Shown: positions 22,327 through 35,777, counted from the first letter of the stretch. The stretch: 64,000 bases of DNA from Sinotaia quadrata (GCA_028829895.1 CM054183.1:72899571-72963570); one strand, 5' to 3'. Numbers and translations are program-made. Notes: generated by a model not told the origin, from the sequence alone.

Positions 22327-24064
22327 CTGAAGGAATTAGAGGACAAATTTATGCGTTATTGTATTTAAAATATTACAGAAAGATTCTTATGAAAATTATT
22401 TAAGCTATTACATAAAAAATAAAGAAAAATATATTTCATAAATAAAACACATGAAATATGTTTAGTTGACAATATTTGTTATAAATTGGAGTTCTAGAGA
22501 CATCCTATCAATCATACTTGTTTTTTAAATGACAATAAAAGTGGATATATCTATTAAGGATAAACATATTGGAATTTTTTTTAATGGATGCATGTAATTA
22601 AATGGATTGCTGATTTTATTTTCAATAAAGAAAAAAGAAAAAGAAGACATATAAATAAATAAAATGGTTACAAAAGACAAGAAAAATGTGATTTAACATA
22701 ACAAATACAGTTAAAATTATGAGAAAATAAAACTTAGTAGAAAACTTTTCAAATATAAAGCTCATAGCAATTTTTCTTTCTGGATAATATTCAAATCTGC
22801 AAGTCTGCATGCTATTACATTTCAGTATCATATTCTGAGTATCAACCAAAAGATGTATAAAAATACATTTCTATTCTTTACCAAATAATAATCAGAAAAT
22901 TAACTCTCGAAAAGATATTGTAAGTATTTAGCAATAAAATGATCTTAAAATTATAATTAACTCTGAAAATCATCAGCTATGCCACTGATATGCCTGGCCA
23001 CTGTCCAATGTGAGAGAGACTTATATTGTCAAATTCCATTCTCTTTTCTTGGCACAATATACTCACTACAATACTGAGAAATTCTTTGGCAAATTTCACC
23101 AGAAGAAAATGGCTCTGAAAATTTAGCAATTTTTTATACTTACAAGGAAATCTGCCCTTATATTATTGTTCTGAACAACACTGTTGTTCTCTGTTTTGAA
23201 CTCTCTGGAAATCCATATGCTGACATGTCAATGCTTTCTTCATATTCTTATTTTTTTTCTTTTCTTAGTTCACCATTCAATTTTTCATAGCTTGAATGTT
23301 TTGATTCATTTATAGTCTTTATAAGTTGTTGTATTCCTTTATGACTGAAACAGTTTTTGAACATATGAAACAAATAGGTTTTATTTCTTATGGATAGTAA
23401 AAAAAAAAAATAGGCATCAGTCCATATGTCCTGAAATGCATGAAATGACACTCATTGTCAACTTTCTCTTTTTGTAAATGCCATTTCAAGGGATCAGAAT
23501 GAAATATAAAGGATGACTGATGTGATGATAAATAAATATAATCAGCACAGCTCTTTTTAATAGAGATCATTTATCATTTATTTTATTATGTTGAAAATGC
23601 TTTATATGATGGAAACAGGGAAGAAGCAATCAGAGAGAAACCAAAATACACAAAGTCCACATCATACATTATAAAAATACACTTAAGTCCACATCATATA
23701 TAATAAAAATACACTTAAGTCTTTCCATATAAAGAAACACAATAATCTTACTTCATACAACTAAACTATGACTAATCTATGTATTTCTATCACTTTTTTA
23801 TTTCTCCTATGACTGACAACCTTTTAGCTTATATCCATCTTCTTACTTTAATACAAAGCTAGTCTCTGAAGCTATACCTAAATCCTAAACCTAACTACAC
23901 TGTTTTCCCTTCTCTTCTATCTCCTGTCTGTTATCCCTCTCTCAATTGTGTGTTGTTTATTTAAGACCACACCTTGGAGATGAAGAGTTGGGGAGAAAAA
24001 GAATGGTAAATGTGACTGTTTCTCCATACTATGGGTCTCAAGGTCTGTCTTGGGTTTTGTTTAT
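22327..24064. other. KSR intron sequence
   Basis: AT-rich and without a supported gene. A 38-bp direct duplication (TCCACATCATA...ACACTTAAG) lies near 23655-23725. Confidence 0.45.
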
Positions 24065-24069
24065 CTTAG

Positions 24070-26622
24070 TGTCACGAAAATCAAGAACTATTAATAATTT
24101 TTTTTCTCTCCCTCTAAGTAACTTCTAACTTTAAACTATGAACGAAACCGCTAAGTTAATTAAAAGAGGGACAGGGTGAAAATGACCATTTGTCAACAAC
24201 GGGAAAAACCAAGTCGGAAACATTAGCTTTACATTAGCTTTAAGTTCGTGTTGGGGAATGGAAAAGATATAATTAGCTTGCAAGAGAATGCTGGCTTGAC
24301 CCTCTGCGGTCAGGACACCACGCTCATAAATATATGTCAGCGTAGGGCCAGCGACGGAATTCGTGAGCGAGCACTGGGACGCCAATTATGTCCGTGACTG
24401 GAGGCAGACTAAGTTTTGGAAATGTAAACATCTTTTTTTAAAGAATCACCACTATAAATGTTTGGTAGTAGGTTAATATTGATTGCTATTGTGTAATTAC
24501 TATTGTTTTGTGAAAGTACTTAGTGAAATAGAAGTTGAGTTATTGGAAAATTAATCATTGTATGCTTAGTTAAAAAGGTTGGTCTGTGTGTGTACTGCTT
24601 GCCAGGTGGCCATGAGCTGCCAGTAACTATAGTTTTTAAAATAAAATAGGAGTAGGACAGCTTGCTCTGAGATTTTAGTGTGTGCTCTGAGAGTTAGCTA
24701 GAGGTTAAATGGATACGTAAATCACAGGTGCCAACTGGGAACTTGATATTTTGGCACTGATAGAACTGGACGCCAGAGGTGGCCAGGATGGGCAGAGAAT
24801 ATTCCTAAGCACGTACAGTGCTGGTGGTAAATGGGCAGTGTTGGATGGGGGATAGTGTCTGTGCTGGAAGGAGGGGTGTGTTCGAGTCATCTCATAGAAA
24901 GTGATGTACAAGAGTTTGTGTATAAAAGAGGAGACAGAGCCAGGGGCGGATGAGAAACGTGGAAGAGCGACGTGGAAAATGTAGTACAGGGGTGAAGGTC
25001 ACCTCTGAGTTTCTCCCTGCTTTTATGGATCAAGAAAACTCTACGATTCTGTGATGGCAAAGCAGAAGGAGGATTCTTGACCACTGTAACAGTGTGCCAG
25101 AAAGTCTACCTGGCTGCGTATGAGGCGCATCGTAAAGACCGCTGCAGTTTTTAGATGGGCCAAATCAAATCAGATAGCCATCTCAGGTTTTCAAAGACTC
25201 TGTCAAAGACCGCGGGTGATCGATTATTTTCCAGGCAGAAGGCAAATTCCTGGTGGAAGTTTAATGTCACGGCGCTGGGAGATGTTACAGAACGAGATGT
25301 TACATAGTGGTAGTAACTATCGTTGGAAGCAGTAGCGGTCATGCATGAGGCATACCGCCGAGAACGGCAAGGGTTGGCCGTTGTGAAGAAGAGAAGAGAA
25401 GATGAGAAACGAAGTTAAGAGAAGAGAAGATGAGAAACGAAGTTATGAAAAAGAGAAGAGATGAGAAACGAAGTTAAGAGATGAGATGAAATGAGCAGAA
25501 ATTGAAGAGAAGAAGAGAGAAGAGAGAACGCAATGAGAGCTGAGGAATTAGGCCTAACAAGAGAAGCAGAGAAGCGCACGGGAGCGCGAAGTGTAGCAGA
25601 AGTGTAGCAGCCGTCGTAACAGTGAAGGCGGCCAGGTCGAGACGTCGACGATGTTTTGTTGTATCATCAGAACCCCCCCCCCCCCGCACAAGAAGAGCCG
25701 ATAACGATGTGAGCCCAGCACAAGAAGAAAGTGTAACGATGTGAGCCCAGCACATGGAGAAAGAGCCGATAACGATGTGAGCCCAGCACCAGAAGTGAAA
25801 CGATATGAGCAGAGAACAAGAGAGAGTAACGAATTATGTGAGCAGAGAACAAGGAGAACGTGACAATACCTATGTGAGTAAAAGAAAATTCTAACTAATT
25901 AGGGAAATCTCAGAGCACGTAGCACATAAACATAAGTATAAACTAGAACCTAAAACTAAAACTAGAATCTTAATTAAGCATTAAAACCTAAAATTAGAAG
26001 TAAACCTTGATAGAAAGAGATATTGGTGGAACCATTGAAAAGACTTGCAAGTTAAATGACAATTGTTTTGAACTTTGTGTATTATTATTGAACATTGATG
26101 TGTGGCGCCAGAACTCTGAAATAATGACTGTTCTATTATGTTGTAAAATGCCTAAGCAATGTTAGAAGTAGTACTGCATGAAGAAATTGAGTTTTGTATT
26201 TCTTTGATTTTAATTCATCATTTATCATTTTTCTTTCTTCTTTCTTCCCCCTTTCCCATGGGCGTGAGTGTGGATGGCTGACTGACTAACCAACGTGTGA
26301 GAGGAAACCTATAGACCAATAAATTTGAACTTGTACTCCGATATTGGGCCTTTCTTCTGTCTATGGTTTCGAAAGAGTGGTTGCTGTCGTTGTTATACGT
26401 TGTGTCGTCTGTGCCGTCTACACTTCACCCCTACCCGTATGCAAACACACATGCAAACATGTCGGCAATACGTAACCTACACGCAGAATTAAATTCGAGC
26501 CAAACAAACATCTTGGTATTCTGTGTGTGGATTTGTCATTCTCTTTATGCAAGTCCTACGTGGAGCCGGCAAGCCACCATCCCTCTCCCCTCCGGCCGGA
26601 GAGGGGAGGGTGGGTGGCGACA
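24070..26622 (+). repeat. 5' long terminal repeat
   Basis: This 2553-bp LTR has TATAAAAG at 24921-24928 as a probable promoter and AATAAA at 26318-26323 as a polyadenylation signal, consistent with a U3-R-U5 layout. A purine-rich zone (25385-25510) holds repeats of GAGAAACGAAGTTA. A poly-C tract (about 25673-25685) is followed by about 31-bp repeats of GATGTGAGCCCAGCACAAGA. The last 40 bases hold a GC-rich palindrome, CTCCCCTCCGGCCGGAGAGG. Confidence 0.95.
24921..24928 (+). promoter_or_regulatory. LTR TATA box
   Basis: TATAAAAG sits in the 5' LTR about 1.4 kb before the AATAAA signal. The same box is at 29928-29935 in the 3' LTR. Confidence 0.6.
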
Positions 26623-26624
26623 TT

Positions 26625-26642
26625 TGGTGACCCTGACGTGAT
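26625..26642 (+). other. Primer-binding-site-like sequence
   Basis: TGGTGACCCTGACGTGAT begins two bases after the 5' LTR. A TGG start is complementary to a tRNA 3' CCA end. The tRNA was not identified. Confidence 0.65.
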
Positions 26643-29059
26643 AGGTAAAAATTGTTTTGCGGTGTGTTTGCATCATTTCTCTTTCTGCTATCTATTTCAT
26701 GTAGTATCATCATATTTTGCAGTAATGATGGTTACAGTATTTTGATTTAAGGAAGTGGTGAATTAGTGTTTGATATATCTTTTGATGTTTAATTTTTGAA
26801 AACTTGTTTTGATGTATTCTGCCTTTAATTTTCATTTTTGCGTGTAACTATTTCGTGATTTATATTGAGAGCGCCGGTATTTGTGGGCCGATAAATTCGT
26901 TTTGATTGTTTAGAAATTTAATACTTTAAATGCCGAGTCAGAGAGGCAAGTCCGAGTTTTATATCTCCGTTTTGGTGTTTCGTTATTGAAAATATTTGAT
27001 GTATGTATTGCAACAAGTTTCGAAATTCTATGTAAATATTAATGCCGATGTTGATCGCATATTCTACTTTGATTTTTGAGTCATGCCATTTTTAATTTCG
27101 TTACGGTTTTAGAGGCAACGCTATTGAGACGACCCGATGTTTTCGTTTTTGAAGTTGTTGATTTTTAAATTGATGAAGTATTCGTGCAGAGTCACAATAC
27201 TGTAGTACTTAGAGAGAAGTACCTTGTGTTTTGCGTCAGTTGGAAACTGAGCCGTTATATGTTTGAAATTTGAGTTTGGGCCGGTATTGGTAGAAACCGC
27301 GTATATTCGTTTGAGTTGGAGGCGACGGTATTGAAGTCCGTGCGCATATATTTTGTTGTCGAAAACTCAGGGAGTCAAGCGACCTCGTTTTGTAGCAAAC
27401 GAATTTTTGATTTGCTAGAGTTTCTGTAAAACTCGCTAACCGTACGAATGGCTAATGAAATAAATGACTAGTAAGAATTGGGCAGGAGAAAGCAGAATTA
27501 AAGCAATAAGTAATTAACAAAGCAATAAGTGATTGACAATGATGTAGTGAAATGTTGGACTACTACAATAAGCGTGGTGTAAATGATAGTTATTGTAATG
27601 ATAAAGAAATCATGCTGAATCGCACAGAAAATACTACACTAAAAATGTAAACACAGTGATGAAAAAAAAAAAAAAAAAGTAAAAGGAAAGGGAAAGACTC
27701 AGTCAGAGCATTGTATTTCAGCCGACCGTAAGATAATTACTCCGAGAAACCCACTGTCCCCCTCCACAGGAAAGGTCACGACCCAGAAGGTGTGTAGGTT
27801 CGTGTTAGTCATGCCATGCATTTGGAAAAACGGGAAGATAGAAAGTGTTCTGATTGTTGGTGTACGTTAGAAATAGTTAAAGAATTCTATTTTGGCAATT
27901 TTTATTCTTAGGTATCTCAGCTCTTGTACTGATGAACGCCTTCATTTAATAAGAATGCCATTGTGGAAACAAAAGTATGCATTTTGTAAAGATAGCTTTG
28001 AATCATACGTAATGAAGAGGCTTGTTAGATTATTAAATGTTTAGAATGGATTACATATAAATAGTGTTAGTCTTATAGTAAGACATTTTTGTTTTGCGGT
28101 GTTAGATTTTTCAGTGACAACAGACTTTGTTTTGATTCATTTCTGTCCGGGGCACACTCCCGCACAGCCAGCGACCTAATTTTTTTTCGTTCCCTCACCG
28201 TGCAGTGACGCTACGCTCGCTTGCAGTGACCATGCGAATTTTTTTACAAGGGGAAGGAACCCGCTCGGTTGCTTAGGACGCTGTTAGAAATGACCTCGTA
28301 TTTTAATACTCAATAAATTTTTGTGAAAGATCATTAATTGGCATTTTCGTAAATTGCTTCATGCAATTTTAATTTTCTAACTTAGGAGTAGAAGTATACT
28401 TGTACACAATTTTTTTTAAAGCAAGAGTGACTGGGAAAAAAAAAATGTTGAGATAATAATAGAACAACAACAGATCATTGTGAGGTTACATTCAGATCAA
28501 GATTTTGGAACAAGTTTGTAGTTCTTATAAATAACCTCATATTGAAATTAATCGTTTTACATTTATAAATGAACTTGTGAAAGACTAGTTTGAATTTCTT
28601 GAGAAAAGTTTTAGAGAAAAGATTTTTGCAAATAAATTTTTGAACCATACACTTTAATATGCTAGTACTGCTAGTGTTTATACATGTATCTAACTTGTAA
28701 ATTTTAAAGGGACTACCCTGTAAGGTGATTTGATTTTTCTCTCGATAGTTCTCCATCATCATGATAGATGATAAGTTTTCCTAGGCTGATTATTTTTGAA
28801 AGAAAAAAAACAACACTTGTTAATTTTTGCATAAAACGGAAAAATGAAAATAGGTAGGTGTATAGACAGTAAATACGCTTATGCAATTTATTTCTAGGGC
28901 TGATCACCGTACGAACCAATGCATTGTCTAGGCATCCAATAGACACAGTTTAAATGAGTTTCGTGAAGCAGAATAATTTTAATTGCTTGGATTGTAATCA
29001 ACTTTTGAAAAAAAATTTTTTAATATTGTTGACCTACACTTATTTCATAAGCTTCGGTC
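26643..29059 (+). other. Internal non-coding region of the LTR element
   Basis: No plus-strand frame of notable length occurs here, and the minus-strand frames have no retroelement motif. A GC-richer patch at 28140-28290 (CCGGGGCACACTCCCGCAC, then CACCGTGCAGTGACGCTACG) stands out and could be a structured packaging or dimerisation signal. That is inference only. Confidence 0.6.
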
Positions 29060-29074
29060 AAAAAGGAGGAGGGA
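29060..29074 (+). other. Polypurine tract
   Basis: AAAAAGGAGGAGGGA lies two bases before the 3' LTR TGT, where plus-strand DNA synthesis is primed in LTR elements. Confidence 0.85.
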
Positions 29075-29076
29075 TA

Positions 29077-31630
29077 TGTCACGAAAATCAAGAACTATTA
29101 ATAATTTTTTTTCTCTCCCTCTAAGTAACTTCTAACTTTAAACTATGAACGAAACCGCTAAGTTAATTAAAAGAGGGACAGGGTGAAAATGACCATTTGT
29201 CAACAACGGGAAAAACCAAGTCGGAAACATTAGCTTTACATTAGCTTTAAGTTCGTGTTGGGGAATGGAAAAGATATAATTAGCTTGCAAGAGAATGCTG
29301 GCTTGACCCTCTGCGGTCAGGACACCACGCTCATAAATATATGTCAGCGTAGGGCCAGCGACGGAATTCGTGAGCGAGCACTGGGACGCCAATTATGTCC
29401 GTGACTGGAGGCAGACTAAGTTTTGGAAATGTAAACATCTTTTTTTAAAGAATCACCACTATAAATGTTTGGTAGTAGGTTAATATTGATTGCTATTGTG
29501 TAATTACTATTGTTTTGTGAAAGTACTTAGTGAAATAGAAGTTGAGTTATTGGAAAATTAATCATTGTATGCTTAGTTAAAAAGGTTGGTCTGTGTGTGT
29601 ACTGCTTGCCAGGTGGCCATGAGCTGCCAGTAACTATAGTTTTTAAAATAAAATAGGAGTAGGACAGCTTGCTCTGAGATTTTAGTGTGTGCTCTGAGAG
29701 TTAGCTAGAGGTTAAATGGATACGTAAATCACAGGTGCCAACTGGGAACTTGATATTTTGGCACTGATAGAACTGGATGCCAGAGGTGGCCAGGATGGGC
29801 AGAGAATATTCCTAAGCACGTACAGTGCTGGTGGTAAATGGGCAGTGTTGGATGGGGGATAGTGTCTGTGCTGGAAGGAGGGGTGTGTTCGAGTCATCTC
29901 ATAGAAAGTGATGTACAAGAGTTTGTGTATAAAAGAGGAGACAGAGCCAGGGGCGGATGAGAAACGTGGAAGAGCGACGTGGAAAATGTAGTACAGGGGT
30001 GAAGGTCACCTCTGAGTTTCTCCCTGCTTTTATGGATCAAGAAAACTCTACGATTCTGTGATGGCAAAGCAGAAGGAGGATTCTTGACCACTGTAACAGT
30101 GTGCCAGAAAGTCTACCTGGCTGCGTATGAGGCGCGTCGTAAAGACCGCTGCAGTTTTTAGATGGGCCAAATCAAATCAGATAGCCATCTCAGGTTTTCA
30201 AAGACTCTGTCAAAGACCGCGGGTGATCGATTATTTTCCAGGCAGAAGGCAAATTCCTGGTGGAAGTTTAATGTCACGGCGCTGGGAGATGTTACAGAAC
30301 GAGATGTTACATAGTGGTAGTAACTATCGTTGGAAGCAGTAGCGGTCATGCATGAGGCATACCGCCGAGAACGGCAAGGGTTGGCCGTTGTGAAGAAGAG
30401 AAGAGAAGATGAGAAACGAAGTTAAGAGAAGAGAAGATGAGAAACGAAGTTATGAAAAAGAGAAGAGATGAGAAACGAAGTTAAGAGATGAGATGAAATG
30501 AGCAGAAATTGAAGAGAAGAAGAGAGAAGAGAGAACGCAATGAGAGCTGAGGAATTAGGCCTAACAAGAGAAGCAGAGAAGCGCACGGGAGCGCGAAGTG
30601 TAGCAGAAGTGTAGCAGCCGTCGTAACAGTGAAGGCGGCCAGGTCGAGACGTCGACGATGTTTTGTTGTATCATCAGAACCCCCCCCCCCCCAGCACAAG
30701 AAGAGCCGATAACGATGTGAGCCCAGCACAAGAAGAAAGTGTAACGATGTGAGCCCAGCACATGGAGAAAGAGCCGATAACGATGTGAGCCCAGCACCAG
30801 AAGTGAAACGATATGAGCAGAGAACAAGAGAGAGTAACGAATTATGTGAGCAGAGAACAAGGAGAACGTGACAATACCTATGTGAGTAAAAGAAAATTCT
30901 AACTAATTAGGGAAATCTCAGAGCACGTAGCACATAAACATAAGTATAAACTAGAACCTAAAACTAAAACTAGAATCTTAATTAAGCATTAAAACCTAAA
31001 ATTAGAAGTAAACCTTGATAGAAAGAGATATTGGTGGAACCATTGAAAAGACTTGCAAGTTAAATGACAATTGTTTTGAACTTTGTGTATTATTATTGAA
31101 CATTGATGTGTGGCGCCAGAACTCTGAAATAATGACTGTTCTATTATGTTGTAAAATGCCTAAGCAATGTTAGAAGTAGTACTGCATGAAGAAATTGAGT
31201 TTTGTATTTCTTTGATTTTAATTCATCATTTATCATTTTTCTTTCTTCTTTCTTCCCCCTTTCCCATGGGCGTGAGTGTGGATGGCTGACTGACTAACCA
31301 ACGTGTGAGAGGAAACCTATAGACCAATAAATTTGAACTTGTACTCCGATATTGGGCCTTTCTTCTGTCTATGGTTTCGAAAGAGTGGTTGCTGTCGTTG
31401 TTATACGTTGTGTCGTCTGTGCCGTCTACACTTCACCCCTACCCGTATGCAAACACACATGCAAACATGTCGGCAATACGTAACCTACACGCAGAATTAA
31501 ATTCGAGCCAAACAAACATCTTGGTATTCTGTGTATGGATTTGTCATTCTCTTTATGCAAGTCCTACGTGGAGCCGGCAAGCCACCATCCCTCTCCCCTC
31601 CGGCCGGAGAGGGGAGGGTGGGTGGCGACA
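29077..31630 (+). repeat. 3' long terminal repeat
   Basis: This 2554-bp LTR is nearly identical to the 5' LTR. I found three substitutions (24771 C versus 29778 T, 25129 A versus 30136 G, 26527 G versus A) and a small difference at the poly-C tract. Confidence 0.95.
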
Positions 31631-31789
31631 CTTAGGTTGCAAATTAAAACATGGGGCTGCATGACAGTCAGTCATCAGTGTATCATTCAGTTCTTCAGGC
31701 TGGCTCAGCTCAGCTATATAAATCTTTTCTCAAGAGACAGACAGCCATACGGTGCTGTCCACATATATACATCTCTCTGATATTTTAGG

Positions 31790-32085
31790 TGTACATTGGA
31801 AGCTGGGACCATAGGAGGTATTGCAACTCACAGTAAAAGGCTTATAGTGCAGTGGACCCTAAGTGTATGGGGAGGTACAGTAACTCATATTAAAAGGCTC
31901 ACAGTGAAACATGAGCCTTGAAGAGGTACAGCAATTCACAGTAGAACTTAGGCCCTAGCATACAGAGAGGTACAACTACTCACACTATAAGCGTACAATG
32001 GAAACTTAGGCCCTAGGTGTACTGAGGTACAGCAACTCACAGTGGAAACTTAGGTCCTAGGTGTAGAGGGAATGGAAACTTGGGC
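31790..32085. repeat. Degenerate minisatellite
   Basis: Four to five imperfect units with GAGGTACAGCAACTCACAGT, AAAAGGCTCACAGTG and GGAAACTTAGGCCCTAGGTGT motifs, spaced about 55-65 bp apart. Confidence 0.7.
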
Positions 32086-33096
32086 TATTACAATATTATA
32101 ACTAAGCTATAATAGCTAAGCTATTATAATTAGTGCTATAAATAAGAAGCTATTAGCATGGGGCACATATTTTAAATCTTATTGTGCACTCACTCTTTCT
32201 CTCTACCAATCTCACTCTCAGGGCAAAACAAATTCATTTATATTAGCTTATCTGTCAGTATAATACTAACAGAGAAAGTTACCTGTCTGATGTATTATTA
32301 TCTGTACACAAATTTAGGTCTATAGGTGTTTGGTCCAAACATTACTTCAAGTAAACTTAAAAATTCTCCTCACTTGGATGTTTAATATTTTTATTATTTT
32401 TTGTGTAAATGCTTAGTTTTTGCAAAAGAAAAAAGCACCTTTCCCTCTTGTAGATCTAAAAGTGGCATGGCAGATAAAATCAGCTAAAACTGAGCTGTTG
32501 AACCTTTACGTCACCATGGGAACTTATAAGGCTGCAAAACAAATGGTTTCGGTGGGCCATGGAAACTAAAAAGGACACTCACTCGCGTGCTCAGTGTAAG
32601 CAATGGTACATTTAAAAAAGTAACCAATCAGAGTGAAAGAAAGATATGTTTGGCTTCAGCAGTGAATCTGCTCTAAATTTTATCATTGGATAACTATTAT
32701 TAGAAAGGTCATGTCATTGAAAGGGCAAACATTTTCCACTCTTGTTGAAGTTGAGCAGCCATTTTGAACCAAATTTTTTGTCAGGCATGCCAAGTTTCAG
32801 GTCGATTTTGAGTTGTTTGCTTGATCCTACCTAACTTTATTGTGTGATTGATTCTAATTAACTGTAGATGAAATTCACCAGCCCCTACTGAAATTTTGGA
32901 TGTGACCATGTGATAATAAAAAAAACAAACCCAGTCATTCTCAAAGCAAAGAACGTATGGCTTTCATGTGACACTTTTGTTTTGTTCAAAAGCACGGAAC
33001 TTTTTAAGAAACAGTGAATATTTACACAAGAACAATTGGCAATTTAAAATAAATGTTTTCTTTGGATTTTATTCAAGGAACAACTAATGAATTGAC

Positions 33097-33785
33097 GAAG
33101 TTCAACACAAGAAAAGGTAAGAAAACTTTTTATTTATTTATTTATTTATTTGTGAATTTGAAATAATAACCACGTTTGGTAATTAAATTTAAATAAATAC
33201 TTAAAAAATGTCCCCCATAATAATTATTTTGAAAATCTTTTTAGAATTATATGAATTATACTTGCTTTTAATTTTTTAGTAGACTTGTAAAAACAAAAAC
33301 AAAAAAACAATGAAAAAGTTCACAAGTTCAACAAAAAGTTAAGAAAACTTTTTATTATTTCTTTGTTTTTGAATTTGAAATAAATTTAAATAAATAATTT
33401 TAAAATTCCTTAGTATGTTTATAATACTTATTTTGAAAATCTTTTTAAAATTTATAATACTTATTTTGAAAATCTTTTAAAAATTATACTCGCTTTTATT
33501 TTTTTGGTAGACTTGTAAAAAAAACAACAAAACGATGAAAATGTTTGCAAGTTTAACACAAAAAGATAAGAAAACTTTTTATTATTATTTGAAATAAAAT
33601 AAAAATACTACTTTTAAAATTCCTTGGTATGTCTGTAATACTTATTTTGAAAATCTTTTTGGAATATATTCGCTTTTAATATTTTAGTAGAACTTGTTAA
33701 AAAAAAAAACAATGCTGAAATTCGCAAGTTCAACAGAAACATAAGAAAACTTTTTATTATTTATTTATTTCTGAAGTGAAATAGT
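33097..33785. repeat. Tandem repeat, ~200 bp unit, ~3.5 copies
   Basis: Each unit has AGTTCAACACAAGAAAAGGT, then AAGAAAACTTTTTATT, ATACTTATTTTGAAAATCTT and a poly-A-rich end after TAGACTTGTAAAAA. Units start near 33105, 33325, 33550 and 33725. Confidence 0.85.
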
Positions 33786-34185
33786 GACGCTCTGTGTGAG
33801 TATACTTGGAAAACTTATACAGCTACTTAGATACTGTGGTTAGGTGATAGAGTGATACTGATCTGTGTATGCTTGGACAATTTAAACAGTTTAATTGGAT
33901 GTTGTTTTAGGTAATATTATCTACACTGATCTGTGTGAATATGCATGTACAACTTATCTTGCCTTGACTGTTGTGTGAAGAACAATGATTTTCAATTACT
34001 AATTTTTCTACTGTCCCTACTACAACTTTAACCCTTTCAACCTGAACCTGAAAGGCCACTTTTCTGGCCAGCACTGAACAGTTAAAAACTATAAGGTTGG
34101 AGTATTAGCCTCCATGTGGGTTGGATGGTAAAAGCTCTCTCATTATTAATAATATATTGGATAACTGAATCTACTGAATTTATTG

Positions 34186-34868
34186 AAAAGAACAATGAGT
34201 GGGTAACTGATAATGCTGGCTTTACTGAAAAGAATAATGAGTGGGTAACTGATAATGCTGGCTTTACTGAAAAGAATAATGAATGGGTAAGTGATCGTGC
34301 TACCTTTACTGAAAAGTGGGTAACTGATAATGCTGGCTTTATTAAGAATAATGAGTGGGTAACTGATAATGCTGGCTTTATTGAAAAGAATAATGAGTGA
34401 GTAAGTGATAATGCTGACTTCACTGAAAAGAATAATGAGTGGGTAACTGATAATGCTGGCTTTACTGAAAAAAATAATGAGAGGGTAACTGATAATGCTG
34501 GCTTTACTGAAAAGAATGAGTGGGTTACTGATAATGCTGGCTTTACGGAAATGAGTGGGTAACTGATAATGCTGGCTTTACTGAAAAGAATGAGTGGGTA
34601 ACTGATAATGCTGGCTTTATTGAAAAGAATAATGAGTGGGTAACTGATAAAGTTGGTTTTATTGAAAAGAATAATGAGTGGGTAACTGATAATGCTGGCT
34701 TCATTGAATAGAATGAAGGGTAACTGATAATGCTGGCTTTATCGAAACAAATAATGAGTAGGTATCTGATAATGCTAGCTTTATTGAAAAGAATAATAAG
34801 TGGGTAACTGATAATGCTGGCTTTATTGAAAAGGATGAGTGGGTAACTGATAATGCTGGCTTTGTAGA
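34186..34868. repeat. Minisatellite, 42-bp unit, about 17 copies
   Basis: Units of GTGGGTAACTGATAATGCTG followed by GCTTTACTGAAAAGAATAATGA. Full units are 42 bp (14 codons); some are 36-39 bp. The first part keeps an open frame (34116-34400) reading NNEWVTDNAGFTEK repeatedly, but later units contain stops and frameshifts. Confidence 0.95.
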
Positions 34869-35529
34869 CAAGACTTTCCTACAGTTAATACTCTGTGACT
34901 CAGAAATATTCCAATAAGCATAAATATAACTGACTATATAAAATTACTGTTCTTTGTTAGTCACTGTACCCAATAATCAAGCAGTTTGGGTAGTAGAAAC
35001 TACACCAAAACTTATAAGCAAGGGATCTTATATAAAGTTTTAGTGACACTAAATGATATGAAAGAATATTTTGGTTACAGAATTAATATGGAAATTCTGA
35101 TGCATAAAGATCATTATGAATAATATAGAAGGAATAAAGACAGTGAACCTGGGTTTACAGAAGTTTTTGCTAGATTGATTTGTTGTTGTTGTTGTTCACT
35201 TGTTGTTAATTTGGCAATTTGACCAATGCAAACAAGATATAAAATTAAATTTGGTCATTAAATTAAATATGCCATCTTTTAAATGTTGTTAAAAAATAAA
35301 AAACATTAAAGTAGTTGGGATTTTGATATTACACTCATGGAACTCAGAGAAGGGAAGCTGACCATTTGGGAAAATTCATGATTCAAAAAGCTAAAATAAT
35401 TTCAGAATTAAAATATAACATGTACATATGACATGCTTATATTGTTATAAAATTCAATGTTTTGTACCAATATTTAATAAGAATATTATTAAAATTTGTT
35501 TTGGCTTTGAAAGGACAAGTACAATCGAA

Positions 35530-35735
35530 ATATAACAGGGTTTGGGAGACTTGCCTCTATTTATTTAAGATCATATGGCTCAGAGTATTAACTAACAGGA
35601 TTTGGGGGACTAGTTCTATTTTTATTTAAGATTAGCAATTTAAACTTGGATCAGAGCACTGACATAACTGCTGGGATTTAGGAGACTTACCCTTTGTTTA
35701 TTATGGCTAGCACTGCCAGCTAGACTCAAAGCACT
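35530..35735. repeat. Tandem repeat, ~75 bp unit, three copies
   Basis: Units with AACAGGRTTTGGGAGACTTG, then CTATTTATTTAAGAT and GGCTCAGAG-type ends, lying directly upstream of the truncated LTR. Confidence 0.7.
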
Positions 35736-35777
35736 GACAAAGAAGACACTTGACATATCTGACAGGTCTGAATTAGT

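Larger units (their letters stand above)
24070..31630 (+). mobile_element. Young non-coding LTR retrotransposon (LARD-like)
   Basis: Two direct LTRs (24070-26622 and 29077-31630) start TGTCACG and end GGCGACA. They are flanked by a perfect 5-bp target duplication CTTAG (24065-24069 and 31631-31635). Directly after the 5' LTR is a primer-binding-site-like TGGTGACCCTGACGTGAT. Directly before the 3' LTR is the polypurine tract AAAAAGGAGGAGGGA. The 2454-bp interior (26623-29076) has no gag, protease, reverse transcriptase or integrase frame on either strand. The element must therefore have moved with enzymes supplied in trans, like plant LARD elements. The LTRs differ by only a few bases, so it inserted recently. 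It sits in the 15.7-kb KSR intron, antisense to KSR. Confidence 0.95.

Noticed and set aside
28475..28946. Minus-strand frames inside the LTR element
   Set aside because: They are antisense to the element, lack any retroelement motif and have no start or splice context.
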